Positions 1-8,486 of a stretch of 64,000 nt of DNA are shown here, piece by piece (the first letter of the stretch is position 1; each line of letters opens with the position of its first letter). The notes below the pieces were generated by a model that ran no database searches, was not told where the DNA came from, and worked only from the letters and a program-made list of their open reading frames with translations. A program made the translations under genes and the position numbers. This stretch comes from Salinimicrobium sediminis (GTDB lineage Bacteria > Bacteroidota > Bacteroidia > Flavobacteriales > Flavobacteriaceae): contig NZ_OCMF01000002.1 of NCBI RefSeq assembly GCF_900215295.1, positions 496,001 to 560,000 on the forward strand, written 5' to 3'.

Positions 1-383
1 GGCTAAATACTCCAAAAGACGAGGGAGGAATTGAAGGTGTAACATACCCGATACTTGCAGATTCTAACAGAAACCTGGCAAATCAGCTTGGGATCCTTGA
101 TATCACCAATGAGAACTATAATGAAGAAACAGGAATTTACACTGTGGAAGGTGACAACGTAACTTACCGCGCCACTTACCTTATTGATGAGGAAGGAACA
201 GTTTTCCATGAAGGGATCAACCATATGCCTCTTGGAAGAAATGTGAAGGAATTTATTCGTTTGATCGATGCTTACTCTCACGTACAAGAAAAAGGTGAGG
301 TATGTCCTGCAAACTGGGAAGAAGGTAAAGAAGCTATGAACGCTAATCGTCAGGGAGTTGCTTCTTACCTAAGTTCTAATTAA
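1..383 (+). CDS. Peroxiredoxin (2-Cys AhpC/Prx type), C-terminal part
   Basis: The reading frame is open from the window edge (first full codon at 3), so the N-terminus with the peroxidatic cysteine lies outside. The visible 126 residues have the typical 2-Cys peroxiredoxin C-terminal half: a thioredoxin-fold strand region (YPILADSN), the TYLIDEEGTVFH strand pair, the conserved R-N-x-x-E-x-x-R-x-(I/L)-D-A helix, and the resolving-cysteine motif VCPANW followed by a short tail. It reduces hydroperoxides in the cytoplasm. A thioredoxin-like gene starts 15 bases after its stop and a DUF6952 gene overlaps that, so the three probably form one peroxide-defence operon with the thioredoxin as possible reductant (inference). 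Confident on family, partial by window edge. Confidence 0.93.
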   Translation, partial: LNTPKDEGGIEGVTYPILADSNRNLANQLGILDITNENYNEETGIYTVEGDNVTYRATYLIDEEGTVFHEGINHMPLGRNVKEFIRLIDAYSHVQEKGEVCPANWEEGKEAMNANRQGVASYLSSN

Positions 384-398
384 AAAAAGGATTTGGAA

Positions 399-710
399 AT
401 GGAAGAATTAAAGAATGATAACCTGGCCGAAATGGTCGCAGAAAATGAAACAGTAGTTGTCCAGTATATGGCCGGCTGGTGTGGAAACTGCAGAGTCATG
501 AAGCCAAAGTTTAAAAAACTTGCTGCCGAAAACCAGAACGCAACGTTTTTACTGGTGGATGCTGAAAAGTATCCTGAGTCAAGAAAACTGGCAAAGGTTG
601 ATAATTTACCGACTTTTGCAACTTTTAAGAACGGGCAACTGGTGAATCAGGTACAAACGAACAAATTTGAACTTTTAAAAGACTTAGTCAATGAAGTTAC
701 CAGTAATTAG
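399..710 (+). CDS. Thioredoxin family protein
   Basis: A 103-residue single-domain thioredoxin with the active site W-C-G-N-C at residues 27-31 and the cis-proline segment NLPTF near residue 70. The Gly-Asn between the cysteines differs from the classical Gly-Pro, so its redox potential may differ. ATG at 399 is preferred over an in-frame TTG at 393 because an AAAGG ribosome-binding site (386-390) is well placed for it. It follows the peroxiredoxin by 15 bases and overlaps the next gene by 20 bases, which suggests translational coupling and a role as a dedicated electron donor for the peroxiredoxin; the role is inferred from position only. Confidence 0.9.
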   Translation: MEELKNDNLAEMVAENETVVVQYMAGWCGNCRVMKPKFKKLAAENQNATFLLVDAEKYPESRKLAKVDNLPTFATFKNGQLVNQVQTNKFELLKDLVNEVTSN

Positions 711-939
711 ACACCTGCAAAAGAACAATGATCAGGAAAAGCTAGAGAATACTCTTGAGGTGCTCGAATCTTTCTGTGACCATCGCTCTGTGACCGATGA
801 GGAAATGGATGTGATAGGAGAATTGATCAGTAATATTTGTGGTGCTCTGGAGGTTCAAAAAATGATCGGTGAGGGAATGGCCGAAAAGGATGCTGCAAAT
901 TCCTTTATGCAAAAAGTGCTGAGTTCTATAGATAAATAG
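691..939 (+). CDS. DUF6952-type small conserved protein
   Basis: An 82-residue acidic, helical protein without signal or membrane segment (MKLPVIRHL... DEEMDVIGELISN... GALEVQKMI). I recognise it as the short conserved Bacteroidetes family usually annotated DUF6952, typically found directly after a peroxiredoxin and thioredoxin as here. Its start codon lies inside the thioredoxin gene (20-base overlap), so it is almost certainly co-translated. Function unknown; the constant context points to peroxide or thiol stress. One cysteine in the middle (SFCDH) and one in the helix region (NICGAL) could be redox active, but there is no CxxC. Confidence 0.8.
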   Translation: MKLPVIRHLQKNNDQEKLENTLEVLESFCDHRSVTDEEMDVIGELISNICGALEVQKMIGEGMAEKDAANSFMQKVLSSIDK

Positions 940-960
940 AACCTGTATTATATCCATAAA

Positions 961-1000
961 AAAGGCTGCTTTCATAAATTGAAAGCAGCTTTTTTGTTTT
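961..1000 (+). terminator. Rho-independent terminator after the peroxiredoxin operon
   Basis: A 9-bp perfect stem, GCTGCTTTC at 965-973 pairing with GAAAGCAGC at 981-989, with a 7-base loop and a following run TTTTTTGTTTT. It sits 25 bases after the DUF6952 stop and separates this operon from tpx. Confidence 0.9.
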
Positions 1001-1071
1001 ATGACAATTTTAGTAAAATACAAACCCTAAAATTTTAATTTTAGTAGCTCAAACCACCAAGAAAGCAGGAT

Positions 1072-1572
1072 ATGTCACAAATAACGCAAAATGGGAAATC
1101 TGTCACTACATATGGCCACTTACCCGAAAAAGGAGAAAGAGCTCCACACTTTGAACTTTTAAAATCTGATCTAAGCATTGCCACCCTTCAGGATTTTAAA
1201 GGTAAAAGAGTGATCATGAATGTCTTTCCAAGTATAGACACCCACGTTTGTGCTACTTCAGTAAGAAATTTCAACGAAAAAGTAGCCGAACTTGATAATG
1301 TAGTGGTACTTAATATTTCCAGAGATCTTCCTTTTGCACAGGAACGCTTTAAGAAAGAGAACGGAATAGGAAATGTCACCAATCTTTCAGATTTCAGGGA
1401 GCGGAACTTTGGAAAGGATTACGGACTTGAAATGATCGATGGTCCCTGGGAAGGGCTTTTATCACGGGTGGTTATCGTTCTTGATGAAAATGGAAAGATC
1501 CTGCATACCGAACAAGTAAAGGAAATTGATCAGGAACCTGATTATCTGGAAGCACTTAAACCTCTTCTCTAA
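1072..1572 (+). CDS. tpx: Thiol peroxidase Tpx, single-cysteine form
   Basis: A 166-residue atypical peroxiredoxin. It carries the Tpx signature NVFPSIDTHVCATSVR with the peroxidatic cysteine at residue 60, then ISRDLPFAQERF, NVTNLSDFR and the C-terminal EPDY box. In E. coli Tpx the resolving cysteine follows the segment corresponding to PFAQERF; here that position is lysine 94, and Cys60 is the only cysteine of the protein. It therefore cannot form the usual intramolecular disulfide and should need an external thiol (thioredoxin, or bacillithiol, whose synthesis gene bshB1 is in this window; inference). Good AGCAGGAT ribosome-binding site before the ATG. The next gene overlaps the stop by one base (TAATG). 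Confidence 0.95.
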   Translation: MSQITQNGKSVTTYGHLPEKGERAPHFELLKSDLSIATLQDFKGKRVIMNVFPSIDTHVCATSVRNFNEKVAELDNVVVLNISRDLPFAQERFKKENGIGNVTNLSDFRERNFGKDYGLEMIDGPWEGLLSRVVIVLDENGKILHTEQVKEIDQEPDYLEALKPLL

Positions 1573-1940
1573 TGTATGATTTTATCACCGGCCGAATTAA
1601 AGGAGGTGGTTATGCAATTAAAGGGGCGTGGCTGCTGTTAAAGTATGAGCCCAGCATTCAGGTGCAATTCGTTCTTGCCATCCTCGTTACTATCGCCGGC
1701 TTTTACTTTGAAATCACAGCGACCGAATGGATCCTGCAATTGTTGGCCATTGGCCTGGTGATGGCAACCGAAGGCGTAAATACGGCAATTGAAAACATTG
1801 CCGACTTTGTTCATGCCGATTACCATGTGAAAATAGGAAGGATTAAAGATGTCGCTGCAGGAGCAGTCTTTTTTGCGGCCATAATCGCCTTTATTATAGG
1901 GCTCATCATTTATCTGCCTTATGTATTTTATACCTTTTAA
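1572..1940 (+). CDS. dgkA: Diacylglycerol kinase family protein (likely undecaprenol kinase)
   Basis: A 122-residue small integral membrane kinase of the DgkA family with three predicted membrane helices (about residues 30-48, 52-70 and 93-118) and the family signature ATEGVNTAIENIADFV around residues 64-79, which contains the catalytic and Mg-binding glutamates. In Gram-positive bacteria and many Bacteroidetes this family phosphorylates undecaprenol for lipid carrier recycling rather than diacylglycerol; which substrate is used here cannot be read from sequence. The start codon overlaps the tpx stop (TAATG), so the two are translationally coupled. Confidence 0.9.
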   Translation: MYDFITGRIKGGGYAIKGAWLLLKYEPSIQVQFVLAILVTIAGFYFEITATEWILQLLAIGLVMATEGVNTAIENIADFVHADYHVKIGRIKDVAAGAVFFAAIIAFIIGLIIYLPYVFYTF

Positions 1941-2095
1941 AGGTTTAAGTTCAAAGTCCAAGGTTTAAAGTTCAAGGTTACTCCAGTTTAACGATCCCAA
2001 ATCCACTATTCCCTAATTAACCAATCCCGAATTCCCCTCTTTAATTAACTTGAAATAGATTTTTCCTTTTCTTTATATTAGCTGGTGCGAATTTG
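1941..2095. other. Intergenic region with short degenerate repeats
   Basis: Between dgkA and the ftsK promoter lie near-repeats built on AGGTTTAAAGTTCAA (1941-1978) followed by A+T-rich sequence with several AATTCCC/AATCCC words. No ORF or clear hairpin is visible. Such TTCAAAGTTTAAAG-type runs are common spacer sequence in flavobacterial genomes. Confidence 0.5.
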
Positions 2096-2103
2096 TATTT
2101 TTG
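2096..2103 (+). promoter_or_regulatory. Bacteroidetes -7 promoter element of ftsK
   Basis: TATTTTTG matches the Bacteroidetes sigma-A -7 consensus TAnnTTTG and lies 21 bases before the ftsK ATG, giving a very short leader. No convincing -33 TTTG is seen at standard spacing. Confidence 0.6.
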
Positions 2104-2124
2104 CCCCAAACCCTCAGTTCCATT

Positions 2125-4494
2125 ATGGCTAAAAGAAAAGCTGTCAAAAAACCCTCTTCCAAACCATCATTTTCGAAGTCATCCCTGGCGCTTTCACCTA
2201 AAAGTAAAGTGATCCTGGGAAGTTTTTTGATCTTTTTTGGACTTGCCCTTTTAATCGCTTTTGCTTCCTTCCTGTTTAACTGGCAGGCAGATCAAAGCAC
2301 ACTCACACAACTGGAAAACCGGGAAGTTGAGACCCAAAATCTCCTTAGCAAATTTGGAGCAGCAATAAGTAATTTCTTCATTTTTGACGGATTTGGAGTA
2401 GCTGCATTTGCCATTGCTTTTCTCACCATCATAACCGGTTTCTATTTCTTTTTAAGTCTAAAGAAAAAACCTCTTTTCCAATTCTGGTTCTGGGGTCTCC
2501 TCGTGATGACCTGGCTATCTGTCTTTTTCGGATTTTTTGCTGAACAAAATGCTCTGCTGGGAGGTACAGTAGGCTTCGAGATGAACGATTATTTGCAGGA
2601 TTATCTTGGCTTCACCGGCACTATTCTTCTTCTCGCCTTCCTGCTGATTGTTTACATGGTTTCCCGATTCAGGCTTACCCCGGAGAAGGTGATCAATGCC
2701 TTTAGAAAAACTAAGGATGATATATCTGAAGATTTTAAGTCCTCATCTTCCTCTTCTGTTTCTGAAGAGACACCGGTAAGAACAAATGCTGAAGAAAAGA
2801 AAAAGGAAGAAATAACTTCAAAACCTGTTGCCCCAGCGCCTGAAATACCAAAAACACCCCAGCCGGTAACCGAAAAAGTGGTGATCCAGTCTCAGGAAGA
2901 CCCCGATGATGTAGCTATGGAAGTGGAGACTGCACAGGAAGAAGAGGTGGAAGATAATCTCAGCAAAAAACTGGTCGAAGATTACGGGGAATTCGACCCT
3001 ACGCTGGAGCTGAAGAATTACCAGTTCCCTACCCTCGAACTGCTAAAGGATCATAATGCGAACGGTGGCGGAATTACTATCAATCAGGAAGAGCTGGAAG
3101 AAAACAAAAACCGCATTGTTGACACCCTCAAAAATTATAAAATAGACATTGCCCAGATCAAGGCTACAGTTGGTCCCACTGTTACTCTATATGAGATCAT
3201 TCCTGAAGCCGGGATTAGGATTTCCAAAATAAAGAGTCTTGAAGATGATATAGCTTTGTCACTTTCGGCACTTGGGATCAGGATCATTGCTCCTATTCCG
3301 GGCAAAGGAACAATCGGGATCGAAGTTCCCAATAAGAATGCTACCATGGTTTCCATGAGGAGTGTGATCGCCTCTCCAAAGTTCCAGAATGCAGAAATGG
3401 AATTACCTATGGCCCTTGGGAAGACCATTTCCAATGAGACTTTTGTGGTAGACCTCGCTAAAATGCCCCACCTGCTAATGGCGGGAGCTACAGGACAGGG
3501 TAAATCTGTAGGTTTAAATGCTATCCTTACTTCGCTGCTGTACAGCAAACATCCGGCTGAGGTGAAATTCATTCTTGTGGATCCCAAAAAGGTAGAATTG
3601 ACACTCTTTAATAAGATTGAAAGACACTACCTCGCGAAATTGCCCGATACCGAAGAAGCTATTATTACAGATAACACCAAGGTGATCAACACCCTTAACT
3701 CTTTGTGTATTGAAATGGACAACCGTTACGAGCTGCTTAAGGATGCAATGGTTCGTAATATCAAAGAATACAACACAAAATTTAAGGCACGAAAACTCAA
3801 CCCCGAAAACGGTCATAAATTCCTGCCTTACATAGTTCTTGTGGTAGATGAATTTGCAGATCTTATCATGACGGCTGGAAAAGAAGTAGAAACTCCTATT
3901 GCACGTTTGGCACAGCTGGCCAGGGCAATCGGGATACATTTGATCATTGCCACCCAAAGACCGTCGGTAAATGTAATTACGGGGATCATTAAAGCAAACT
4001 TCCCCGCCAGGATCGCTTTTAGGGTAACTTCCAAGATCGATTCGAGAACCATTCTGGACAGCCAGGGGGCAGATCAGCTTATAGGAAAGGGAGATATGCT
4101 CTTCACCCAGGGAAATACGCTTCTGCGGTTACAATGTGCCTTTGTGGATACCCCCGAAGTAGATAAAATTACCGAATTCATAGGCTCTCAAAAGGCTTAT
4201 TCAGATGCTTACCACCTTCCGGAATACAGCGGGGAAGAAAGTGGCACATCTCTTGATATTGATGTTGGCGACCGGGATAATCTTTTCCGCGAAGCCGCCG
4301 AAGTCATTGTAATTGCGCAGCAAGGTTCGGCATCCTTACTTCAGCGAAAACTGAAACTGGGATATAACAGGGCAGGAAGAATTATCGATCAATTGGAAGC
4401 AGCCGGAGTTGTTGGTCCTTTTGAAGGCAGTAAAGCACGGCAGGTGTTGGTACAGGACATTGAAGGTTTAAACCAGCTATTGAACGACGAATAA
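2125..4494 (+). CDS. ftsK: DNA translocase FtsK
   Basis: A 789-residue FtsK/SpoIIIE translocase that pumps DNA at the division septum and helps resolve chromosome dimers. Order: a lysine-rich N-terminus, four membrane helices (about residues 30-190), an acidic Pro/Glu-rich linker (about 205-300), the motor with Walker A GATGQGKSVG and Walker B VVDEFADLI, the ATQRPS and IGKGDML motifs, and a C-terminal winged-helix gamma domain (ASLLQRKLKLGYNRAGRIIDQLE) that reads KOPS-type sites. ATG at 2125 (MAKRK...) is preferred over an upstream in-frame TTG at 2101, because that TTG is part of the -7 promoter element. lolA follows 19 bases after its stop. Confidence 0.97.
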   Translation: MAKRKAVKKPSSKPSFSKSSLALSPKSKVILGSFLIFFGLALLIAFASFLFNWQADQSTLTQLENREVETQNLLSKFGAAISNFFIFDGFGVAAFAIAFLTIITGFYFFLSLKKKPLFQFWFWGLLVMTWLSVFFGFFAEQNALLGGTVGFEMNDYLQDYLGFTGTILLLAFLLIVYMVSRFRLTPEKVINAFRKTKDDISEDFKSSSSSSVSEETPVRTNAEEKKKEEITSKPVAPAPEIPKTPQPVTEKVVIQSQEDPDDVAMEVETAQEEEVEDNLSKKLVEDYGEFDPTLELKNYQFPTLELLKDHNANGGGITINQEELEENKNRIVDTLKNYKIDIAQIKATVGPTVTLYEIIPEAGIRISKIKSLEDDIALSLSALGIRIIAPIPGKGTIGIEVPNKNATMVSMRSVIASPKFQNAEMELPMALGKTISNETFVVDLAKMPHLLMAGATGQGKSVGLNAILTSLLYSKHPAEVKFILVDPKKVELTLFNKIERHYLAKLPDTEEAIITDNTKVINTLNSLCIEMDNRYELLKDAMVRNIKEYNTKFKARKLNPENGHKFLPYIVLVVDEFADLIMTAGKEVETPIARLAQLARAIGIHLIIATQRPSVNVITGIIKANFPARIAFRVTSKIDSRTILDSQGADQLIGKGDMLFTQGNTLLRLQCAFVDTPEVDKITEFIGSQKAYSDAYHLPEYSGEESGTSLDIDVGDRDNLFREAAEVIVIAQQGSASLLQRKLKLGYNRAGRIIDQLEAAGVVGPFEGSKARQVLVQDIEGLNQLLNDE

Positions 4495-4513
4495 AAAATT
4501 TAACCACAGAATA

Positions 4514-5158
4514 ATGAAAAAGATAATTCTATTAGCGATTACATTCTTAACAATAACGGCAGGTTTTGCTCAATCTAAAGGAAAGGCTACTACCCTTCTC
4601 GATGAAGTTTCATCAAAAGTTGAATCCTATGACAATATCATCATTGAATTTAAATATGCTTTAGAAAACACTGCCGAAAATGTAAAACATGAAACCCGTG
4701 GGGATGTTAGTCTGCAGGGTGAAAAATATCTCCTGAATATTATGGGAACTACCAGGTTATTTGATGGAGACAAATTATACACCATCATTCCTGAAGACGA
4801 GGAGATCAATATTTCCAAACATGATCCCAGGGAAGACAACGATATTACTCCTTCAAAAATGTTGACCTTCTACAATGACGGCTACAAATCTGAATGGGGT
4901 CCTACAGAAGATCTTAAAGGCAGAAAGATCCAATATATCAAGCTTACTCCCATAGATTCTGATGCCGAGATCAAAGAGATTAAATTGGGTATTGATAAGC
5001 AAACAAAACATATCTATAATCTTATCCAAACTCAGGATAACGGTACAAAGATCACTATTACTGTAAATAGTTTTAAGACAAATCAGCCTATTCCCGCCTC
5101 CCTTTTTCAATTCAAGGAAAGCAGGTACAAGGATTACTACATTAACAGACTGGACTAA
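4514..5158 (+). CDS. lolA: Outer membrane lipoprotein carrier protein LolA family
   Basis: A 214-residue periplasmic protein with a clear signal peptide (MKKIILLAITFLTITAGFAQ, cleavage after Ala/Gln at about 19-20). The mature part has the LolA-like beta pattern: IIIEFKYALEN, a GDVSLQGEKYLLNIMG strand and LFDGDKLYTIIPEDEEI, the segment that forms the lipoprotein-binding sheet. It is expected to carry lipoproteins to the outer membrane. It lies between ftsK and an LptF/LptG-type permease whose TTG start directly follows its stop, an arrangement I recognise from other flavobacteria; envelope assembly genes are thus transcribed with the division translocase. Confidence 0.88.
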   Translation: MKKIILLAITFLTITAGFAQSKGKATTLLDEVSSKVESYDNIIIEFKYALENTAENVKHETRGDVSLQGEKYLLNIMGTTRLFDGDKLYTIIPEDEEINISKHDPREDNDITPSKMLTFYNDGYKSEWGPTEDLKGRKIQYIKLTPIDSDAEIKEIKLGIDKQTKHIYNLIQTQDNGTKITITVNSFKTNQPIPASLFQFKESRYKDYYINRLD

Positions 5159-6607
5159 TTGAAAATTTTAGACAGGTACATACTTACCAGCTACCTCAAA
5201 ACATTTTTTACTGTTTTTGTAATACTTATGTTCATATTCGTATTACAAACCATATGGCTATACATTGGGGAGCTGGCAGGTAAGGACCTGGATCTTGATA
5301 TAATTTTTAAATTCCTACTCTATTTTAGTCCCAAGCTTATACCGTTAGTTTTACCGCTAACGATCCTGCTAACCTCCATAATGACCTTTGGAAGTTTTGC
5401 TGAGAATTATGAGTTTGCCGCTATGAAGTCTGCAGGAATTTCGTTGCAACGGGCTATGAGGTCATTAACTTTTTTTATCCTCCTTGTTAGTGCAACAGCC
5501 TTTTTATTTGCCAATAATGTCATTCCGGCTTCGGAATATAAATCCATCAACCTTAGAAAGAATATTGCCCAGCTCAAACCGGCTATGGTAATCTCTGAAG
5601 GGGTTTTCAATGACCTGGGGCAGATAAATATTAAGGTCGAAGATAAGTCGGGTGATAATGGACAGTATCTACATAATGTGATCATTCACAAGAAGAATGA
5701 ACGTCGTCCCGGTAATTACACGGTGATCAAAGCTACTGAAGGGGAATTGGCAGGTAGTTCAGGTTCAAACGTGCTTAGTCTTATCCTTAAAGACGGAAAC
5801 TACTATGATGAGATCATGACAGCTTCCCCCAGAGCCCGCACTAAAAAACCCTTTGCCAAGAGCTCATTTGATGAATATGTGATCAATATGGATCTTTCGG
5901 GCTTTAATGATGTAGACCTGGATGAGGAGAATTACAGCAATTCCCATAATATGTTGAAGATCTCTGAACTCAACCAAACCATTGATTCTTTCTCAACCTC
6001 CTATAATGAAGAAATTGAAGCCCTCTCCCGCAATATGTATAACCGTACCGGGCTGGAAAACTTGAAAAGGGAAATAAAACCGCAGGATACTGTTTTCGAT
6101 CTTCAGGAAGGTATTCTTCCCATCTATGAAACCCATCAGGCAGCCCAAATTGTAAATCTTGCTCTGGGAAATGTCAACGGAACGCTTTCTTCAATTACCA
6201 CCAAACAAGCCGAGCTAATACAGGCAGCTAAAAGATTAAACAAGTTTGAGATTGCCTTACATGAGAAATATGTCCTGGCTTTTGCCTGTATCATCCTCTT
6301 TTTCGTAGGAGCACCTTTGGGAGCTATTATTAGAAAAGGTGGTATGGGATTGCCAATGGTGATCGCTATTATGATCTTCCTGGCCTATCACTTTATTGGG
6401 ATCTTTGCAAAAAATAGCGCCGAGGAAGGGCAAATAAGTCCATTTTTAGGTACCTGGCTTTCTACCTTGATCATGCTCCCTCTTGGGATCTTACTTACAT
6501 ACAGGGCAACCACAGACCAGGGGTTATTCAGCTTCAGCATTCTTTTTGAACCAATTAGAAAGGTCCTTAAAAAAGCCCAGATCATGGGTCGATCCGAAAA
6601 GGATTAA
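5159..6607 (+). CDS. LptF/LptG-family permease (YjgP/YjgQ)
   Basis: A 482-residue inner membrane protein of the LPS-export ABC transporter permease family. It begins MKILDRYILTSYLKTFFTVF, the usual family start, has three N-terminal helices (about 12-36, 55-77, 100-120), a large periplasmic jellyroll region (about 130-365) and three C-terminal helices (about 370-460). With LptB it would extract lipopolysaccharide from the inner membrane. The start is TTG at 5159, directly after the lolA stop: no ATG is available before the conserved first residues. It ends just before the ribB promoter. Longer than E. coli LptF/G (about 360) by the enlarged periplasmic insert, which is usual for Bacteroidetes. 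Confidence 0.9.
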   Translation: MKILDRYILTSYLKTFFTVFVILMFIFVLQTIWLYIGELAGKDLDLDIIFKFLLYFSPKLIPLVLPLTILLTSIMTFGSFAENYEFAAMKSAGISLQRAMRSLTFFILLVSATAFLFANNVIPASEYKSINLRKNIAQLKPAMVISEGVFNDLGQINIKVEDKSGDNGQYLHNVIIHKKNERRPGNYTVIKATEGELAGSSGSNVLSLILKDGNYYDEIMTASPRARTKKPFAKSSFDEYVINMDLSGFNDVDLDEENYSNSHNMLKISELNQTIDSFSTSYNEEIEALSRNMYNRTGLENLKREIKPQDTVFDLQEGILPIYETHQAAQIVNLALGNVNGTLSSITTKQAELIQAAKRLNKFEIALHEKYVLAFACIILFFVGAPLGAIIRKGGMGLPMVIAIMIFLAYHFIGIFAKNSAEEGQISPFLGTWLSTLIMLPLGILLTYRATTDQGLFSFSILFEPIRKVLKKAQIMGRSEKD

Positions 6608-6615
6608 TATCTTTG
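6608..6615 (+). promoter_or_regulatory. -7 promoter element of ribB
   Basis: TATCTTTG fits TAnnTTTG exactly, begins immediately after the LptG-like stop codon and lies 24 bases before the ribB ATG. An in-frame TTG at 6613 is part of this element and is therefore unlikely to be the start. Confidence 0.6.
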
Positions 6616-6639
6616 CCAGGAATAAATTTCAGCACTGTT

Positions 6640-7776
6640 ATGGCCCAGGAAACCTCCTTCAAATTGCATACGATTAAAGAAGCTATTGACGACATTAGAG
6701 CCGGAAAGGTGATCATAGTTGTTGACGATGAAGATCGTGAAAACGAAGGAGATTTTGTAGCCGCTGCCGCGACCGTTACTCCCGAGATGATCAATTTTAT
6801 GGCCATGCACGGCCGCGGACTCATCTGCACTCCTCTTACTGAAAAACGTTGTAAGGGGCTTCAGCTGGAAATGATGGTGGGGAATAATACAGATCCTATG
6901 GAAACGGCCTTCACCATTTCTGTAGATCTAAAAGGAAAAGGAGTTACTACGGGAATTTCAGCTTCAGACAGGGCAAAGACAATTAAAGCTCTAATTGATC
7001 CCGAAACCAGGCCCTATGACCTTAGCCGTCCGGGACACGTTTTTCCGCTAAAAGCCAAGGAGGGTGGAGTTCTAAGAAGAACCGGGCATACCGAAGCCGC
7101 TATAGATTTTGCGCGTCTTGCAGGATTTGAACCTGCCGGGGTGATCGTGGAGATCATGAATGAGGATGGCACTATGGCCCGTCTCCCTCAGCTGATAAAA
7201 GTGGCAGAAAAATTCGATCTAAAGATCGTTTCCATCGAAGACCTGGTTGCTTACAGAATGCAACACGATTCCCTTATCGTAAAAAAGGAAGATTTTGACA
7301 TTGAAACCCGGTTTGGTAACTTCAGGCTAAGGGCTTATCAACAAACCACCAATAATCAGGTGCATATCGCCCTGACCAAAGGCGCCTGGAAATCTTCAGA
7401 TCCGGTCCTTGTACGTATGAATTCGACCCTTGTCAATAATGACATTTTAGGCACCCTTACCAATAATGCAGAGAAGAAACTGGATTATATGTTCAAGGCT
7501 ATTAATGAAGAAGGAAAGGGAGCCATTGTATTTATTAACCAGGAAAGTCAATCCCTTAATTTGCTGAAAAGACTTGGAGAATTAAAAGATCTTCAGAAAG
7601 CAGGCGAAATGAAAGCTCCTCCCCTTGTAATGGACAGCAAAGATTTTGGGATAGGTGCCCAGATCCTTCATGACCTGGAGATCCATAAAATTAGATTGCT
7701 CTCCAATACCAAACAAACTAAACGTGTTGGAATGATAGGTTACGGCCTGGAGATCACCGAATACGTCAATTATTAA
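6640..7776 (+). CDS. ribB: 3,4-dihydroxy-2-butanone-4-phosphate synthase with degenerate GTP cyclohydrolase II domain
   Basis: A 378-residue riboflavin synthesis enzyme. Residues about 8-205 are a complete RibB domain with the acidic loop DDEDRENEGDF, the GISASDRAKTI segment and RRTGHTEAAIDFARLAG, so ribulose-5-phosphate conversion should be intact. Residues about 215-378 align by pattern to GTP cyclohydrolase II but lack its catalytic features: the zinc site C-x2-GD-x8-C-x-C is replaced by NNDILGTLTNNAEKKLD without any cysteine, and the arginine-rich GRGIGL loop reads SQSLNLL. The second activity is very probably lost, so a separate RibA is expected elsewhere. Same type of protein is known from other flavobacteria. 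ATG at 6640 chosen because of the promoter at 6608. Confidence 0.95.
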   Translation: MAQETSFKLHTIKEAIDDIRAGKVIIVVDDEDRENEGDFVAAAATVTPEMINFMAMHGRGLICTPLTEKRCKGLQLEMMVGNNTDPMETAFTISVDLKGKGVTTGISASDRAKTIKALIDPETRPYDLSRPGHVFPLKAKEGGVLRRTGHTEAAIDFARLAGFEPAGVIVEIMNEDGTMARLPQLIKVAEKFDLKIVSIEDLVAYRMQHDSLIVKKEDFDIETRFGNFRLRAYQQTTNNQVHIALTKGAWKSSDPVLVRMNSTLVNNDILGTLTNNAEKKLDYMFKAINEEGKGAIVFINQESQSLNLLKRLGELKDLQKAGEMKAPPLVMDSKDFGIGAQILHDLEIHKIRLLSNTKQTKRVGMIGYGLEITEYVNY

Positions 7777-8402
7777 TATTCAATAATCGTTTCGTCCAGA
7801 GGCCTTCTCACCTTTTTTAATTCGGCAAAGAAATCATCTGATGCTCGATAACCAACGGGTAAGGCAAGAACGGCTTCAAGATTATGATTCCCCAGGTCAA
7901 GTATTTTTCCATACTCTTCGGGATTAAACCCTTCCATAGGGCAGGAATCAATTTCTTCCACAGCGCAGACTGTAAGTAACGTTCCCAGCACCAGGTAGGC
8001 CTGATGTGTGGCCCATACCTTCACCTCATCCACCGGTTTCTGTTCAAAATCCCCAATAAGAGATTCCCTGAAAGGGTGTAATATTTCATCGGGGGTTTGG
8101 CGTGTATCTCTTACTGTTTTAAAATAGTTTTCTATGAACTCCTTTCCCACATTTTTTTCAATGCATATCACCAGCACATGGGAAGCGGTTCCCACCTGTT
8201 TTTGATTATAGGAAGCAGCCATTAATCTTTGCTGCAAAGGTTTATTCCGCACCACTAAAAGCTTTAGAGGCTGTAGGCCATAAGAGGTTGCAGTAAGATT
8301 AAAAGCTCTTTTGAGGATCTCTATCTTTTCTGAAGAAAGAATTTTTTCAGGATCAAATTTCTTTGCCGCATATCGCCATTTTAAGGCGTTTATACTTTCC
8401 AT
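7773..8402 (-). CDS. NAD(P)H-dependent nitroreductase family oxidoreductase
   Basis: A 209-residue FMN enzyme of the NfsB/nitroreductase group. It has the N-terminal RYAAKKFDP motif that binds FMN phosphate, the SYGLQPLKLLVV segment, the LGTLLTVCAVEEIDSCPMEGF helix-loop and the C-terminal LPVGYRASDD strand with final R-R-P. Expected to reduce quinones or nitroaromatics with NAD(P)H. Convergent with ribB: its stop overlaps the ribB stop by four bases (TTATTAATA region). Substrate unknown. Confidence 0.9.
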   Translation of the reverse strand: MESINALKWRYAAKKFDPEKILSSEKIEILKRAFNLTATSYGLQPLKLLVVRNKPLQQRLMAASYNQKQVGTASHVLVICIEKNVGKEFIENYFKTVRDTRQTPDEILHPFRESLIGDFEQKPVDEVKVWATHQAYLVLGTLLTVCAVEEIDSCPMEGFNPEEYGKILDLGNHNLEAVLALPVGYRASDDFFAELKKVRRPLDETIIEY

Positions 8403-8486
8403 CGGGAATATTTTTCACAAAGATAAGGCTCCCGGGGGGAGGCTGCAAGTTGGAATTAAGAGTACGGGAGAAAGGCAGGAAGGAAT

